Assembly (NCBI GenBank): GCA_003224075.1
Contig: QHYF01000091.1
Coordinates: 1 to 15,971, forward strand
Origin: Acidobacteriota bacterium
Lineage (GTDB): Bacteria; Acidobacteriota; Terriglobia; Acidiferrales; UBA7541
Reading direction: 5' to 3'
Length of the DNA: 15,971 nt
The notes below the pieces were generated by a model. The model saw only the letters and a list, made by a program, of their open reading frames with translations, did not search any database and was not told the origin of the DNA. Positions 6,479 through 14,241 of the stretch are shown here, piece after piece; position 1 is the first letter of the stretch, and each line of letters opens with the position of its first letter. A program made the position numbers and the translations under genes.

Positions 6479-7462
6479 ATGCCCCTCCACGACAAATTCG
6501 GCCGCCAGATCACCGACCTGCGCATCTCGGTCACCGACCGTTGCAATTTCCGTTGCGTCTACTGCCGCTCCGCCGATCCCGAAAATTACCGTGACCACGA
6601 CGAAATTCTCTCCTGGCCCGAACTCGACCGCCTCGCGCGCATCTTCCTGAGTCTGGGCATTCGCAAAATCCGCATTACCGGGGGCGAGCCGCTCGTCCGG
6701 GAAGGCGTCGAGGACTACATTGCCCGTCTCCACGCCCTCGGTGTCGAAGACCTCTCCATGACCACCAACGGCCACTTGCTGGCCGAGCGCTGCGACCGCC
6801 TCCTTGCCGCGGGCCTCCGCCGCGTCAACATCAGCCTTGATTCGCTCGATCCCGGTAAATTCGAGCGCATCACGCGCACCAAATCGTTTTCGACGGTCAT
6901 GCACAGCATTGACGCGGCTCAGAAATCGCGCCTGGCGCCCGCTAAAGTGAACGCCGTCCTGGTTCGCGGCCTCAACGACGACGAAGTCGAGGCCTTCGCC
7001 TCCTTTGCCCGCGAGCGCGGCGTGATCATGCGCTTTATCGAATTCATGCCGCTGGACGCCGACCGCCATTGGACACGCGATCTCGTGGTGCCTGCCGCGG
7101 AAATCTATCAGCGCATCCACGCTCGCTGGCCGCTCGTGCAGATCCCTCACGAGCGCAGCGAAACCGCCCGCAAATATCGCTTCGCCGATGGAGCTCCCGG
7201 CGAAATCGGCCTCATCGCCCCCGTCACGCAGCCCTTCTGCGGTCATTGCTCGCGCATCCGGCTTACCGCCGATGGCAAGCTCCGCACCTGCCTCTTCAGC
7301 AAGGACGATCATGACTTGCGCTTTCTGCTGCGCGATGGTGCGAGCGACGATGAAATCAGGGACTTTATCTGCGCCAACGTCATGGAAAAAGAGGAGGGCC
7401 ATCGCATCAATGAGCCTGGCTTTGTACCGCCCTCTCGCACCATGGTTTTTATCGGTGGATAG
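6479..7462 (+). CDS. moaA: GTP 3',8-cyclase MoaA (molybdenum cofactor biosynthesis)
   Basis: A 327-residue radical SAM enzyme that converts GTP to 3',8-cyclo-7,8-dihydro-GTP, the first step of Moco synthesis (with MoaC). The radical SAM [4Fe-4S] motif is CNFRCVYC (C22, C26, C29), followed by ITGGEPLVR (66-74) for SAM binding. The second cluster uses C254, C257 and C271 (FCGHCSRIRLTADGKLRTC). The protein ends in the conserved Gly-Gly pair (326-327) needed for activity. Length is normal. The start at ATG 6479 has no strong ribosome site, but an upstream extension would run into the leader. It is the first gene of an apparent moaA-nadA-DUF2203 unit and is probably controlled by the upstream riboswitch and terminator. 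No other Moco gene is in the window. Confidence 0.97.
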   Translation: MPLHDKFGRQITDLRISVTDRCNFRCVYCRSADPENYRDHDEILSWPELDRLARIFLSLGIRKIRITGGEPLVREGVEDYIARLHALGVEDLSMTTNGHLLAERCDRLLAAGLRRVNISLDSLDPGKFERITRTKSFSTVMHSIDAAQKSRLAPAKVNAVLVRGLNDDEVEAFASFARERGVIMRFIEFMPLDADRHWTRDLVVPAAEIYQRIHARWPLVQIPHERSETARKYRFADGAPGEIGLIAPVTQPFCGHCSRIRLTADGKLRTCLFSKDDHDLRFLLRDGASDDEIRDFICANVMEKEEGHRINEPGFVPPSRTMVFIGG

Positions 7463-7549
7463 TGGAAAATGCTGCCGAATATGAGAAAATTAAGCTTCCA
7501 AAGCTTGGGACCGCTGAGCATCAGCCTTTGAGCAGGAACAATACCCACG

Positions 7550-8719
7550 ATGGGCAATCTGATATCCATTTCGGACAACACCACCCTCATCGGCGCTGAC
7601 CCGCCGGCGACCGTCCGGGCCCCGGAAATCGAAGCCGGGGTAGGGTGCGACTTCGACTCCTACCTTCTTGTGCCGGACAATTCGCTCGATGATCGCATCA
7701 CCACTGCAAAGGCCCGCCTCCGCAATGACGTCGTCATTCTGGGCCATCACTATCAGCGCGACGAAGTCGTCAAATTCGCCGATTTCCGCGGGGACTCCCT
7801 CAAGCTTTCTTACCAGGCGGCGGAGGCCCAGGGCAGCTACATCGTCTTCTGCGGCGTGCACTTCATGGCGGAAAGCGCGGACATTCTCCGCCGCCCGCAC
7901 CAGATGGTCATCCTGCCCGACCTGAACGCTGGCTGTTCCATGGCCGATATGGCCGACATCGGCCAGGTGGAAGCCTGTTGGGACGAGCTTTCTTCTCTCG
8001 TCGATCCGGCCAAGATCATTCCCGTCACCTACATGAATTCCACGGCCGCGATCAAGGCCTTCACCGGCGAGCAGGGCGGCTCGATTTGCACCAGTTCGAA
8101 CGCCGCCGCCGTCATGAAGTGGGCCTTCGAGCGCGGCGAGAAAGTGCTCTTTCTTCCTGACGAGCATCTTGGCCGCAACACCGGCTATCGCATGGGCATT
8201 TCACTCGAGCGGATGATCGTTTGGGATCCTTATCAGGAATTTGGCGGCAATACGCCGGAAGCCATCCGCGACGCGCGTATCATCCTCTGGAAAGGCTACT
8301 GCTCGGTGCACCAGCGCTTCACGCTGCGGCAAGTCGAGCGCATCCGTCGCGAACATCCCGGCATTCGCGTCATCGTTCATCCCGAATGCCGCTTCGAAGT
8401 CGCCCAGGCCGCCGACGAGATCGGCTCGACCGAAGGCATCATCAAGGCCATTACGGCCTCTCCCGCCGGCACCGAGTGGGCTGTGGGCACGGAAATCCAC
8501 CTCGTCAACCGCCTCGGCAAGGAATTCCGGGACCGCAATGTCATCTCGCTCGATCCCAGCGTCTGCGTCTGCACCACGATGTTCCGCATTACCCCGCAGC
8601 ATCTCCTTTGGGCGCTTGAAAACCTCGGCGAAGGCCACGTCGTCAACCGCATTTCGGTCGATGAGCGCACTCGCCACTATGCGCGAGTTGCCCTCGACCG
8701 CATGCTGAGTTTGCGTTAG
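7550..8719 (+). CDS. nadA: Quinolinate synthase NadA
   Basis: A 389-residue cytosolic [4Fe-4S] enzyme that condenses iminoaspartate with dihydroxyacetone phosphate to quinolinate in de novo NAD synthesis. Family sequences: ILGHHYQRDEV (63-73), CGVHFMAESADIL (101-113), PDLNAGCSMADM (123-134), YMNSTAAIKA (161-170), CTSSNA (180-185), WKGYCSVHQRF (247-257), HPECRFEV (277-284) and VCVCTTMF (338-345). Probable cluster ligands are C129, C251 and C341 (or C339). About 30 N-terminal residues look like a non-conserved extension, and AGGA lies about 12 bases from ATG 7550, so a slightly later start is possible. It lies 87 bases after moaA on the same strand. NadB and NadC, which complete the pathway, are not in the window. 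Confidence 0.96.
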   Translation: MGNLISISDNTTLIGADPPATVRAPEIEAGVGCDFDSYLLVPDNSLDDRITTAKARLRNDVVILGHHYQRDEVVKFADFRGDSLKLSYQAAEAQGSYIVFCGVHFMAESADILRRPHQMVILPDLNAGCSMADMADIGQVEACWDELSSLVDPAKIIPVTYMNSTAAIKAFTGEQGGSICTSSNAAAVMKWAFERGEKVLFLPDEHLGRNTGYRMGISLERMIVWDPYQEFGGNTPEAIRDARIILWKGYCSVHQRFTLRQVERIRREHPGIRVIVHPECRFEVAQAADEIGSTEGIIKAITASPAGTEWAVGTEIHLVNRLGKEFRDRNVISLDPSVCVCTTMFRITPQHLLWALENLGEGHVVNRISVDERTRHYARVALDRMLSLR

Positions 8720-8803
8720 CATCGATTCTGCAGCACGGTGAATTCATTGCGGCGTGGCTGGGACTCTTTTGTCCCCGGACCTCGCACCCCGCCGAACGGA
8801 TAC

Positions 8804-9289
8804 ATGATGGCAGACGAAGACGACGATCAGGAGCAGGACGAAACTCCGGAGCCGCCTCAACGCCTCTTTACCCTGACCGAGGCGGAGCGTGTGCGTCAGG
8901 AACTCGAACCTTTCCTCGTCGAGGCCATGGATTGCAGGAAAAAACTCGCTGGTCTGGAAAATGATCTCTCCGCCGTTTCCGCGCGCATCATGATGATGGG
9001 TGGCGTGATCGTCCCTTACGAAAAATTGGCGGCGCTCCGTACGGAACACAACCAGTTGGCCGAGACGATGAAGTCCGCGCTCAGCCGCATTCTCGAAACC
9101 GGCTGTCTGATCAAGGACCTCGACGTCGGCCTACTCGATTTTCCCGCCGTCATCGACAACCAGGACGTCTATCTCTGCTGGAAGGTCGGCGAGGACCGCA
9201 TCCGTTTTTATCACCGCCAGGACGAAGGGTTCGCGGGACGCAAGCCCCTTGACCAGCGCGACCCCGGCCCCGGCGACAAGGTCCAGTAG
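8804..9289 (+). CDS. DUF2203 domain protein
   Basis: A 161-residue acidic, probably cytosolic protein. It has an Asp/Glu-rich start, then FTLTEAERVRQELEPFL, a long helical (coiled-coil-like) middle, and the family signature IKDLDVGLLDFPAV followed by VYLCWKVGEDRIRFYHRQDEGFAGRKPL near the end, matching DUF2203 (PF09969). I chose ATG 8804 (a second ATG is at 8807) because upstream codons back to GTG 8738 encode an unconserved Pro/Arg-rich stretch. It follows nadA by 84 bases and is closed by a terminator, so it is probably the last gene of the moaA-nadA unit. Function of the family is unknown. Confidence 0.85.
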   Translation: MMADEDDDQEQDETPEPPQRLFTLTEAERVRQELEPFLVEAMDCRKKLAGLENDLSAVSARIMMMGGVIVPYEKLAALRTEHNQLAETMKSALSRILETGCLIKDLDVGLLDFPAVIDNQDVYLCWKVGEDRIRFYHRQDEGFAGRKPLDQRDPGPGDKVQ

Positions 9290-9297
9290 CGTAACAT

Positions 9298-9316
9298 CCA
9301 GCCTGTGCTGGTTTTT
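9298..9316 (+). terminator. Intrinsic terminator after the moaA-nadA-DUF2203 unit
   Basis: CCAGC-CTGT-GCTGG (9298-9311) is followed at once by TTTTT (9312-9316). The stem is short but perfect, and it lies 9 bases after the DUF2203 stop. Confidence 0.75.
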
Positions 9317-9383
9317 GATGTTTCTTCCGCGTTTCGTCGAGGCGGAGCTTGCCCCGCCCGTTCTTTGTTCGAAAGGATGTCTC

Positions 9384-11575
9384 TTGGCGCTGGCCACTAA
9401 AAATCGCCTGAAAGATTCCGCCAGCCCTTATCTGCGTTCCGCGGCCCATCAGCCCATCGACTGGAACGAATGGGGTGACGCCGCATTCGAACGCGCCAAG
9501 GCCGAGGACAAGCCTATTCTTCTGCGGAGGCATTCGAGCGCGCGAAGCGTGAGGACAAACCGATCCTGCTCGACATCGGCGCGGTCTGGTGCCACTGGTG
9601 CCACGTCATTGACCGCGAAAGCTACGAAAACGTCGAGATCGCAAAAATCATCAACGAGCATTTCGTCCCCGTCAAAGTTGACCGCGACGAACGCCCCGAC
9701 GTCGATTCCCGCTACCAGTCCGCCATCAGCGCCATCTCCGGACAGGGCGGCTGGCCCCTCACCGGCTTTCTGCTTTCCGACGGCAAGCCCTTTTTCGGAG
9801 GCACGTATTTCCCGCCCGATGATCAAATGGGCCGCCCCGGTTTTCGCCGTGTTCTTCTCGCCGTCGCCGATTCCTACCGCAATAAACGGGCCGAGCTCGA
9901 GCGCGCCGCCAATTCGCTTTCCGAAGCCGTCGCCCAAGCCGAAGTCTTTACCGGTGCCCGCGCCGAATTTGATGTCGGCGTGGTTGAAGCCCAAATTAAA
10001 TCCATCACCCAGCTCTTTGACATCAAGAACGGCGGCTTCGGCCGCGCCCCGAAATTCCCCCATGCCTCGGCCGTCGATCTGATCCTCGAACGCTATCAGC
10101 AGACAGTCGGCCGCTCTGCGGCCGCACGTGAAGAAGACAAACACCTGCTCGCCATGGCCGAAACCACGCTCGAAAAAATGGCCCGCGGTGGCGTCTACGA
10201 TCAGTTGGCCGGCGGCTTCCATCGCTATTCCGTCGATGAGCGCTGGCTCGTCCCCCACTTCGAAAAAATGTCTTACGACAATTCCGAACTCTTCCGGAAC
10301 TACCTGCACGCTTGGCAGGCAACTCAGAATCCTTTTCTTCGTGAAACCGCCGAAAGCATCATCGGCTGGGTCAACGAAGTTCTTTCGGATCAGGGAAACG
10401 GCGGCTTCTTCGCCAGCCAGGATGCCGATTATTCTCTCGACGACGACGGCGACTATTTCACTTGGACGCTCGAAGAGCTACGCTCGGCCCTGCTACCTGA
10501 AGAAGCTCGCGTCATGGAACTTTACTACGACGTCGAATCCCACGGTGAGATGCATCACAATCCCGCGAAAAATGTTTTGTGGATCGCTCGGGACGCCGCC
10601 GGCATCGTGGAACAGCTGGGCTTCGATGAATTCACCGTCCGCCTCACCATCGCCAGGGCGAAAGGGAAAATGCTTGCCGCGCGCAAGCCGCGGCCAACAC
10701 CATTCGTCGACAAAACGATGTATGTCTCTTGGAACGCCATGTTTGTTTCCGCGTATTGCGATGCCGCGCGCGTATTGACTGGCTCCCTGGGCGCGAACTG
10801 CCGCACTTTTGCATTGAAAACATTGGATCGAATGTTGAGAGAAGCCTGGAGTGAATCGCGCGGCTTCGGCCACCGCATTGGCGGCCCTTCGCTAGAAGGC
10901 TCGCTCGACGATCAGGTCTTCAGCGTCCTCGCCCTTCTCGACGCGTACGAATCCACGCTTGATCCTCGTTATTTTGAAACCGCTTTACGCACGATGGATT
11001 TGGCGGTCGAACGCTACGGCGACGCCGTAGGTGGCGGCTTCTTCGATCGTCCTTCCGACGCCGCGCCCATGGGCGGCCTCGACGTTCGCCGCAAGCCGTT
11101 TCAGGATTCGCCCACGCCCGGCGCGAATTCCGTCGCTGCCATTGCCCTCATTCGCATGCACGCCTTCACCGGCGACGATCGCTATCGCGCCTTCGCGCAA
11201 AAAACGCTTGAAGCCTTCGCCGGTATCGCTCCCCAGTACGGCCTCTTCGCCGCCACGTATGGCCTCGCCGCCACTCTTTTTGCCCATCATCCGCTGCAAG
11301 TTGTTATCACCGGCCCCGCCAACGATCCCACTGCGCAAGCACTCGAATCCGCCGCCCACCGTGTCTTCCGCTTCGGCAAGTCCGTTCTCCGCGTCACACC
11401 CGAAACCCCACAACTCCAGCTTGCCGGCGCCCTCAAAGAAACCCTCCCCCATCTCCCCATGGAAAAACCTCTCGCCCTCGTCTGCTCTGGCAATACCTGC
11501 CTCCCCCCCACCAGCGACCCCGCCCAGCTCACCGCGCTCCTCGAAAACGGCATCGCCGGCGCTGCCACTCTGTGA
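9384..11575 (+). pseudogene. YyaL/SSP411-family thioredoxin-domain protein (DUF255), frameshifted near its N-terminus
   Basis: Two frames together give one complete family protein. Frame 1 starts at TTG 9384, six bases after GAAAGGA, and encodes LALATKNRLKDSASPYLRSA, then HQPIDWNEWGDAAFERAKAE and DKPILL. Frame 2, open from 9479, encodes EAFERAKREDKPILLDIGAV, then WCHWCH (9587-9604), KVDRDERPDVD, GGWPL and PFFGGTYFPP, and continues to 11575 with the alpha/alpha barrel (NGGFGRAPKFPHA, MARGGVYDQLAGGFHRYSVD, VPHFEKMSYDN, GNGGFFASQDAD). The join is an out-of-frame partial duplication at 9483-9571. Frame 2 has no good start codon before ATG 9827, which is past WCHWCH, so the thioredoxin-like active site is not made unless the frame is restored. 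Family function is unclear; the human relative is SPATA20. The 3' part shows no decay, so the lesion is recent or an assembly fault. Confidence 0.85.
9483..9571 (+). repeat. Diverged tandem duplication with a 47-bp period, breaking the reading frame
   Basis: A 42-base segment at 9483-9524 (encoding AFERAKAEDKPILL) is repeated at 9530-9571 (AFERAKREDKPILL). Thirteen of 14 residues match, yet 10 of 42 bases differ: seven codons change synonymously and one (GCC to CGT) replaces Ala with Arg. The 47-base offset is not a multiple of three, so the second copy is out of frame with the first. Confidence 0.88.
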
Positions 11576-11676
11576 GCATTCGCGATCCCCTTGCTCCCAA
11601 AATGTTGTGGCGACGGTCTTCACATCGTGGAGTCTCTCTTTAAGCTCGGCGACTCCGTAATCTGTGTAGAGTTCTC

Positions 11677-11708
11677 GCGGCGGAAACCGCCGCCCCTGAG
11701 AGGGCGGC
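11677..11708. repeat. GC-rich compound inverted repeat between convergent genes
   Basis: GCGGCGG-AAA-CCGCCGC (11677-11693) forms a perfect 7-bp hairpin. Overlapping it, GCCGCCC (11689-11695) pairs with GGGCGGC (11702-11708). The two hairpins share bases and cannot both form fully. It lies 100 bases after the YyaL stop, in a 244-base gene-free gap, and could end rightward transcription or be a dispersed REP-like element. No second copy is in this window. Confidence 0.55.
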
Positions 11709-11724
11709 TACAATACGCAAAGAT

Positions 11725-11743
11725 AAAAACGGGCACGATGCCC
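11725..11743 (-). terminator. Intrinsic terminator of the DinB-family gene
   Basis: Read on the minus strand, GGGCA-TCG-TGCCC (11743-11731) is followed by GTTTTT (11730-11725). It lies 77 bases past the stop of the leftward DinB gene. Between the two is a pyrimidine-rich stretch on the plus strand with repeated CTTTAC-like words (about 11775-11820). Confidence 0.7.
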
Positions 11744-11819
11744 ACGCACCGCGCCCGCCAATTCTTAAGAATCCCTCTTTTCCTTAACTTCCTTTACGTC
11801 CTTTACTTCCCTAACCTCA

Positions 11820-12389
11820 TTATTTCTTCGGCCTCGACTCCGGCGGCACCAGCCCATTAGCTCGGTAATACACCACCATCTGTCCGTAGTGTTCTCCGGA
11901 ATGCTCGATCAATCCATACGCCAGGTCATAGAGCCGGTCCAGATGTGGTCCGCCGTCGTTGACGCTTTCGTTCAGCCCTTTGTCGCCCTTCGCCTTGATC
12001 ACCGCCGCGCCGTCCTCCACGCACTTCTTCACGAACGCCACGATCTCCGCCTTCGTCTTCAAATTGTCGCGTTTCGGATCATCCGGATATCGTGGTTTCT
12101 GCCCCTGCGCGGAATCTGTGAAGTAATACATGGACGCCGACACGTGCAGCAGTTGCGCCACAAACGTCCGCGAATCCGGATTCGGCTTGTAATCGTACTT
12201 GTCCTCCGGCAAATCCTCGGCAATCGTGATGAGTTTCCTCCCGATTTCGTTCCATTGTTCCAGCACCGCCTGCGACGGGCTCGGTGCTGGCTTCGGCGGC
12301 TCTTTCTTCGCCGCCTCCTGCGCCATCACCGGCATCATTGCCAATCCCATTCCCAACACCAAACCGGCCAACCTGTTCCACTTCGTCAT
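11820..12389 (-). CDS. Exported DinB-family (DinB/YfiT-like putative metalloenzyme) protein
   Basis: A 189-residue protein with a signal peptide (MTKWNRLAGLVLGMGLAMMP, cleavage near VMA-Q at residue 23) and a short Lys/Pro-rich linker, then a four-helix DinB fold. The candidate metal-binding histidines are H82 (VAQLLHVSASMYY), H163 and H167 (LIEHSGEHYGQMVVYYR), in the usual DinB spacing; it ends ANGLVPPESRPKK, as many members do. DinB-like proteins include thiol-dependent S-transferases, but this substrate is unknown. The start at ATG 12389 is fixed by AGGAG seven bases upstream. The same frame stays open further upstream, but that part lacks conserved sequence and precedes the signal peptide. 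It is convergent with the YyaL gene and divergent from the phosphoesterase. Confidence 0.88.
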   Translation of the reverse strand: MTKWNRLAGLVLGMGLAMMPVMAQEAAKKEPPKPAPSPSQAVLEQWNEIGRKLITIAEDLPEDKYDYKPNPDSRTFVAQLLHVSASMYYFTDSAQGQKPRYPDDPKRDNLKTKAEIVAFVKKCVEDGAAVIKAKGDKGLNESVNDGGPHLDRLYDLAYGLIEHSGEHYGQMVVYYRANGLVPPESRPKK

Positions 12390-12447
12390 GGTTTTTCTCC
12401 TCAGTTTCGCCCGGACACCGGACGTTCTCTCCTTCAGACGGATGACC

Positions 12448-12476
12448 CGGCCAAGTGTTTCTCCAAACCCTGGCCG
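12448..12476. other. Hairpin in the divergent intergenic region (possible DinB leader element)
   Basis: CGGCCA (12448-12453)/TGGCCG (12471-12476) and the inner GTTT (12457-12460)/AAAC (12465-12468) close a CTCC loop. It lies about 60 bases upstream of the DinB start in a 202-base divergent gap. A smaller CCGG-ACA-CCGG repeat is nearby at about 12410-12422. It could be a transcript-leader structure or a regulator site; I recognise no known family. Confidence 0.35.
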
Positions 12477-12591
12477 TAGTACCTGTCCTTCCGGGCGGTT
12501 CATCTTACGCAGTAAAGGCACCCGCGTCATGCAAATTCCCGCTCTTGGGCATGTTAAACTTATATTTGGAACTTGAGGGAACACCATCACC

Positions 12592-13950
12592 GTGAACTGG
12601 GCCTTTTTGCTGCTGCGCATTGCCATCGGGCTAACCCTTCTGACGCTGCTCTTTCTTTCGCAGCGTTTCTGGTACCGCGCCCTCTGGCGTGTTACCTCGC
12701 ACTGGGGCCGTACGTGGCTGCGTGCAGGCGCCAGATCGGCCTATGTCGCCGCCCTCCTGCTCGTCATTCTCACTATGGCTGAAGGTCTCAGCTTGGGTAA
12801 TGGGCGCTTCATTCCCCGTGCTCCTATGATTTCAGTTCTCACCGGCCTCTGGTTTTTCAGCGCACTCTTTGCCTATTTCGCAGTCAAGTTGGTTCACGCG
12901 CTGGAGCGCTTTTGGCGATGGCTGCGCGCTGCGTCCACAAAGAAAACTCTCACGTTGCAAACCGCTGCGTCGTCCGCGCACGATACTGCCGAGACCGTTG
13001 CTGACCCGAGCCGCCGCTACTTTTTCCGCGCCGCCACTGCTGCCGCCGGTGCCGCTCCTTTTCTCGGCGCCATGTACGGTTTCGCCGCCGAGCGTCTCAA
13101 CTATCAGGTCCGCCGCATCGAGATTCCCCTGCCCAACCTGCCGCCCGCTCTCGATGGCATGCAGATCGTCCAGCTCAGCGACATTCACCTCAGCGGTTAC
13201 ATGTCCCGCAGCCAGGTCCGCCGCGCTGTGGATATGGCCAATGATCTTGGCGCCGACCTCGCCGTCGTCACCGGCGATCTCATCACCGGCGCTGGCGATC
13301 CCATCGCCGATTGTGTCGATGAGATTCGTCGTCTCCGCGCTCCGCTGGGCATCTGGGGCTGCAATGGGAACCACGAAATCTACGCGCGCGCGGAAGACGA
13401 AGCCGCTTATCTTTACACCCAGGCCGGCATGAGGCTGCTGCGTCAGGAAAACGCCCCGATTACTTTTAACGGCGCGTCATTCAATCTGATCGGCGTCGAT
13501 TACCAGCGCGAGCGTACTTCCCGGGGCCAGCGCCAGCAGATTCTGGCGAATGTTGAGTCCCTCGTGCGCCGCGACATGCCCAACATTCTCCTCTCCCACA
13601 ATCCCAATTCTTTCCATCGCGCCGCCGAGCTGGGCATCGAGCTGTCACTCGCGGGTCACACTCACGGCGGCCAGATCCAGGTGGAGATTCTCGACCATCG
13701 TCTCAGCCCCGCGCGCTTCATCACCGACTACATCGCCGGCCTCTACCACCGTCCGCTTTTTGCGCCCGCTCCCAGGGACCGCTCCTCTTCCGCCCCTGGC
13801 TCTTCTCGAACCTTCAGCCCATCGCTCTTCACCCCGCAATCGGCCGCCCTGGCGCACCTCTACGTCAACCGCGGCCTCGGCACCGTCGGCGCTCCCGTGC
13901 GTCTGGGAGTGCCTCCCGAAATTAGTCTGATTGTCCTGCGCCGCGCTTAA
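12592..13950 (+). CDS. Membrane-anchored metallophosphoesterase (YkuE/YaeI-like) with internal Tat-type signal
   Basis: A 452-residue protein starting at GTG 12592 (GAGGGA 11 bases upstream). Three hydrophobic segments lie at about residues 4-24, 49-66 and 79-102. The basic loops after segments 1 and 3 predict N-terminus outside and residues 103-142 in the cytoplasm. Then comes SRRYFFR (140-146) and an Ala-rich hydrophobic stretch (147-163), like a twin-arginine signal. The calcineurin-like domain follows: SDIHLS (196-201), VTGDLI (226-231), GNHE (259-262), LLSHNP (333-338) and GHTHGGQ (355-361) give the two-metal site. Relatives such as B. subtilis YkuE are Tat-exported. A Ser/Pro-rich insertion (about 387-413) interrupts the C-terminal region before LYVNRGLGTVG. 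The phosphoester substrate is unknown. Confidence 0.9.
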   Translation: MNWAFLLLRIAIGLTLLTLLFLSQRFWYRALWRVTSHWGRTWLRAGARSAYVAALLLVILTMAEGLSLGNGRFIPRAPMISVLTGLWFFSALFAYFAVKLVHALERFWRWLRAASTKKTLTLQTAASSAHDTAETVADPSRRYFFRAATAAAGAAPFLGAMYGFAAERLNYQVRRIEIPLPNLPPALDGMQIVQLSDIHLSGYMSRSQVRRAVDMANDLGADLAVVTGDLITGAGDPIADCVDEIRRLRAPLGIWGCNGNHEIYARAEDEAAYLYTQAGMRLLRQENAPITFNGASFNLIGVDYQRERTSRGQRQQILANVESLVRRDMPNILLSHNPNSFHRAAELGIELSLAGHTHGGQIQVEILDHRLSPARFITDYIAGLYHRPLFAPAPRDRSSSAPGSSRTFSPSLFTPQSAALAHLYVNRGLGTVGAPVRLGVPPEISLIVLRRA

Positions 13951-14241
13951 GCTGTTTTGCTTCTTTTTGCTCAGTCTTTTCTAACCACCACGGAATAGCC
14001 GTCTACAATCTTAGGTATAGTCCTCGCCGGTACAATTCAGTTTTTAGGAGCAGCCTCGTACCGCCGGCCTTCCCCGCAGCCGCAAGTTGCTTGTTCTCAA
14101 TTCTAATCCCGTTTGTGAATGCGGTATCCATTGGAAATCAGGTTGCATCAAATCTTCTGGGGTCCAGCCGGGCAGAAGTTTGTTTCGAACACAACGGGAC
14201 GTGTTTCGCATCGAAAATCTCGCTTAGGGAGGGATTCCCAT
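13951..14241 (+). other. Intergenic region before the TIGR03118 gene, with weak promoter-like sites
   Basis: No gene is apparent. Two TACAAT hexamers (14004-14009 and 14031-14036) could be -10 elements, but neither has a convincing -35. T-rich runs follow the phosphoesterase stop without a clear hairpin. An open frame from 14119 joins the next gene but lacks conserved content. Confidence 0.3.

Noticed and set aside
6323..7402. 359-codon open frame on the minus strand opposite moaA
   Set aside because: It mirrors the moaA codons in a GC-rich gene and shows no recognisable domain, while the plus strand carries full MoaA motifs.
7486..7512. AAGCTT-rich repeat between moaA and nadA resembling the leader terminator words
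   Set aside because: The pairing is short and has no T-run, so it is not supportable as a terminator or second switch.
7490..8167. 225-codon minus-strand frame opposite nadA
   Set aside because: Antisense shadow of NadA; low-complexity Val/Ala/Gly-rich translation with no family features.
9777..9827. Treating ATG 9827 as the true start of a shorter YyaL gene
   Set aside because: The upstream part of that frame encodes conserved WCHWCH, DERPDVD and FFGGTYFPP sequences, so a start at 9827 would only be a fallback after the frameshift.
9449..10309. 286-codon minus-strand frame opposite the YyaL gene
   Set aside because: The plus strand holds the conserved protein; the antisense frame results from third-position GC bias.
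12545..12566. TTGGGC and TATATT as a promoter for the phosphoesterase
   Set aside because: The spacing of 10 bp is too short for a sigma70 promoter.
12390..12626. N-terminal extension of the DinB protein to 268 residues
   Set aside because: It would bury the signal peptide, would reach into the start of the divergent phosphoesterase gene, and ignores the good AGGAG site before ATG 12389.
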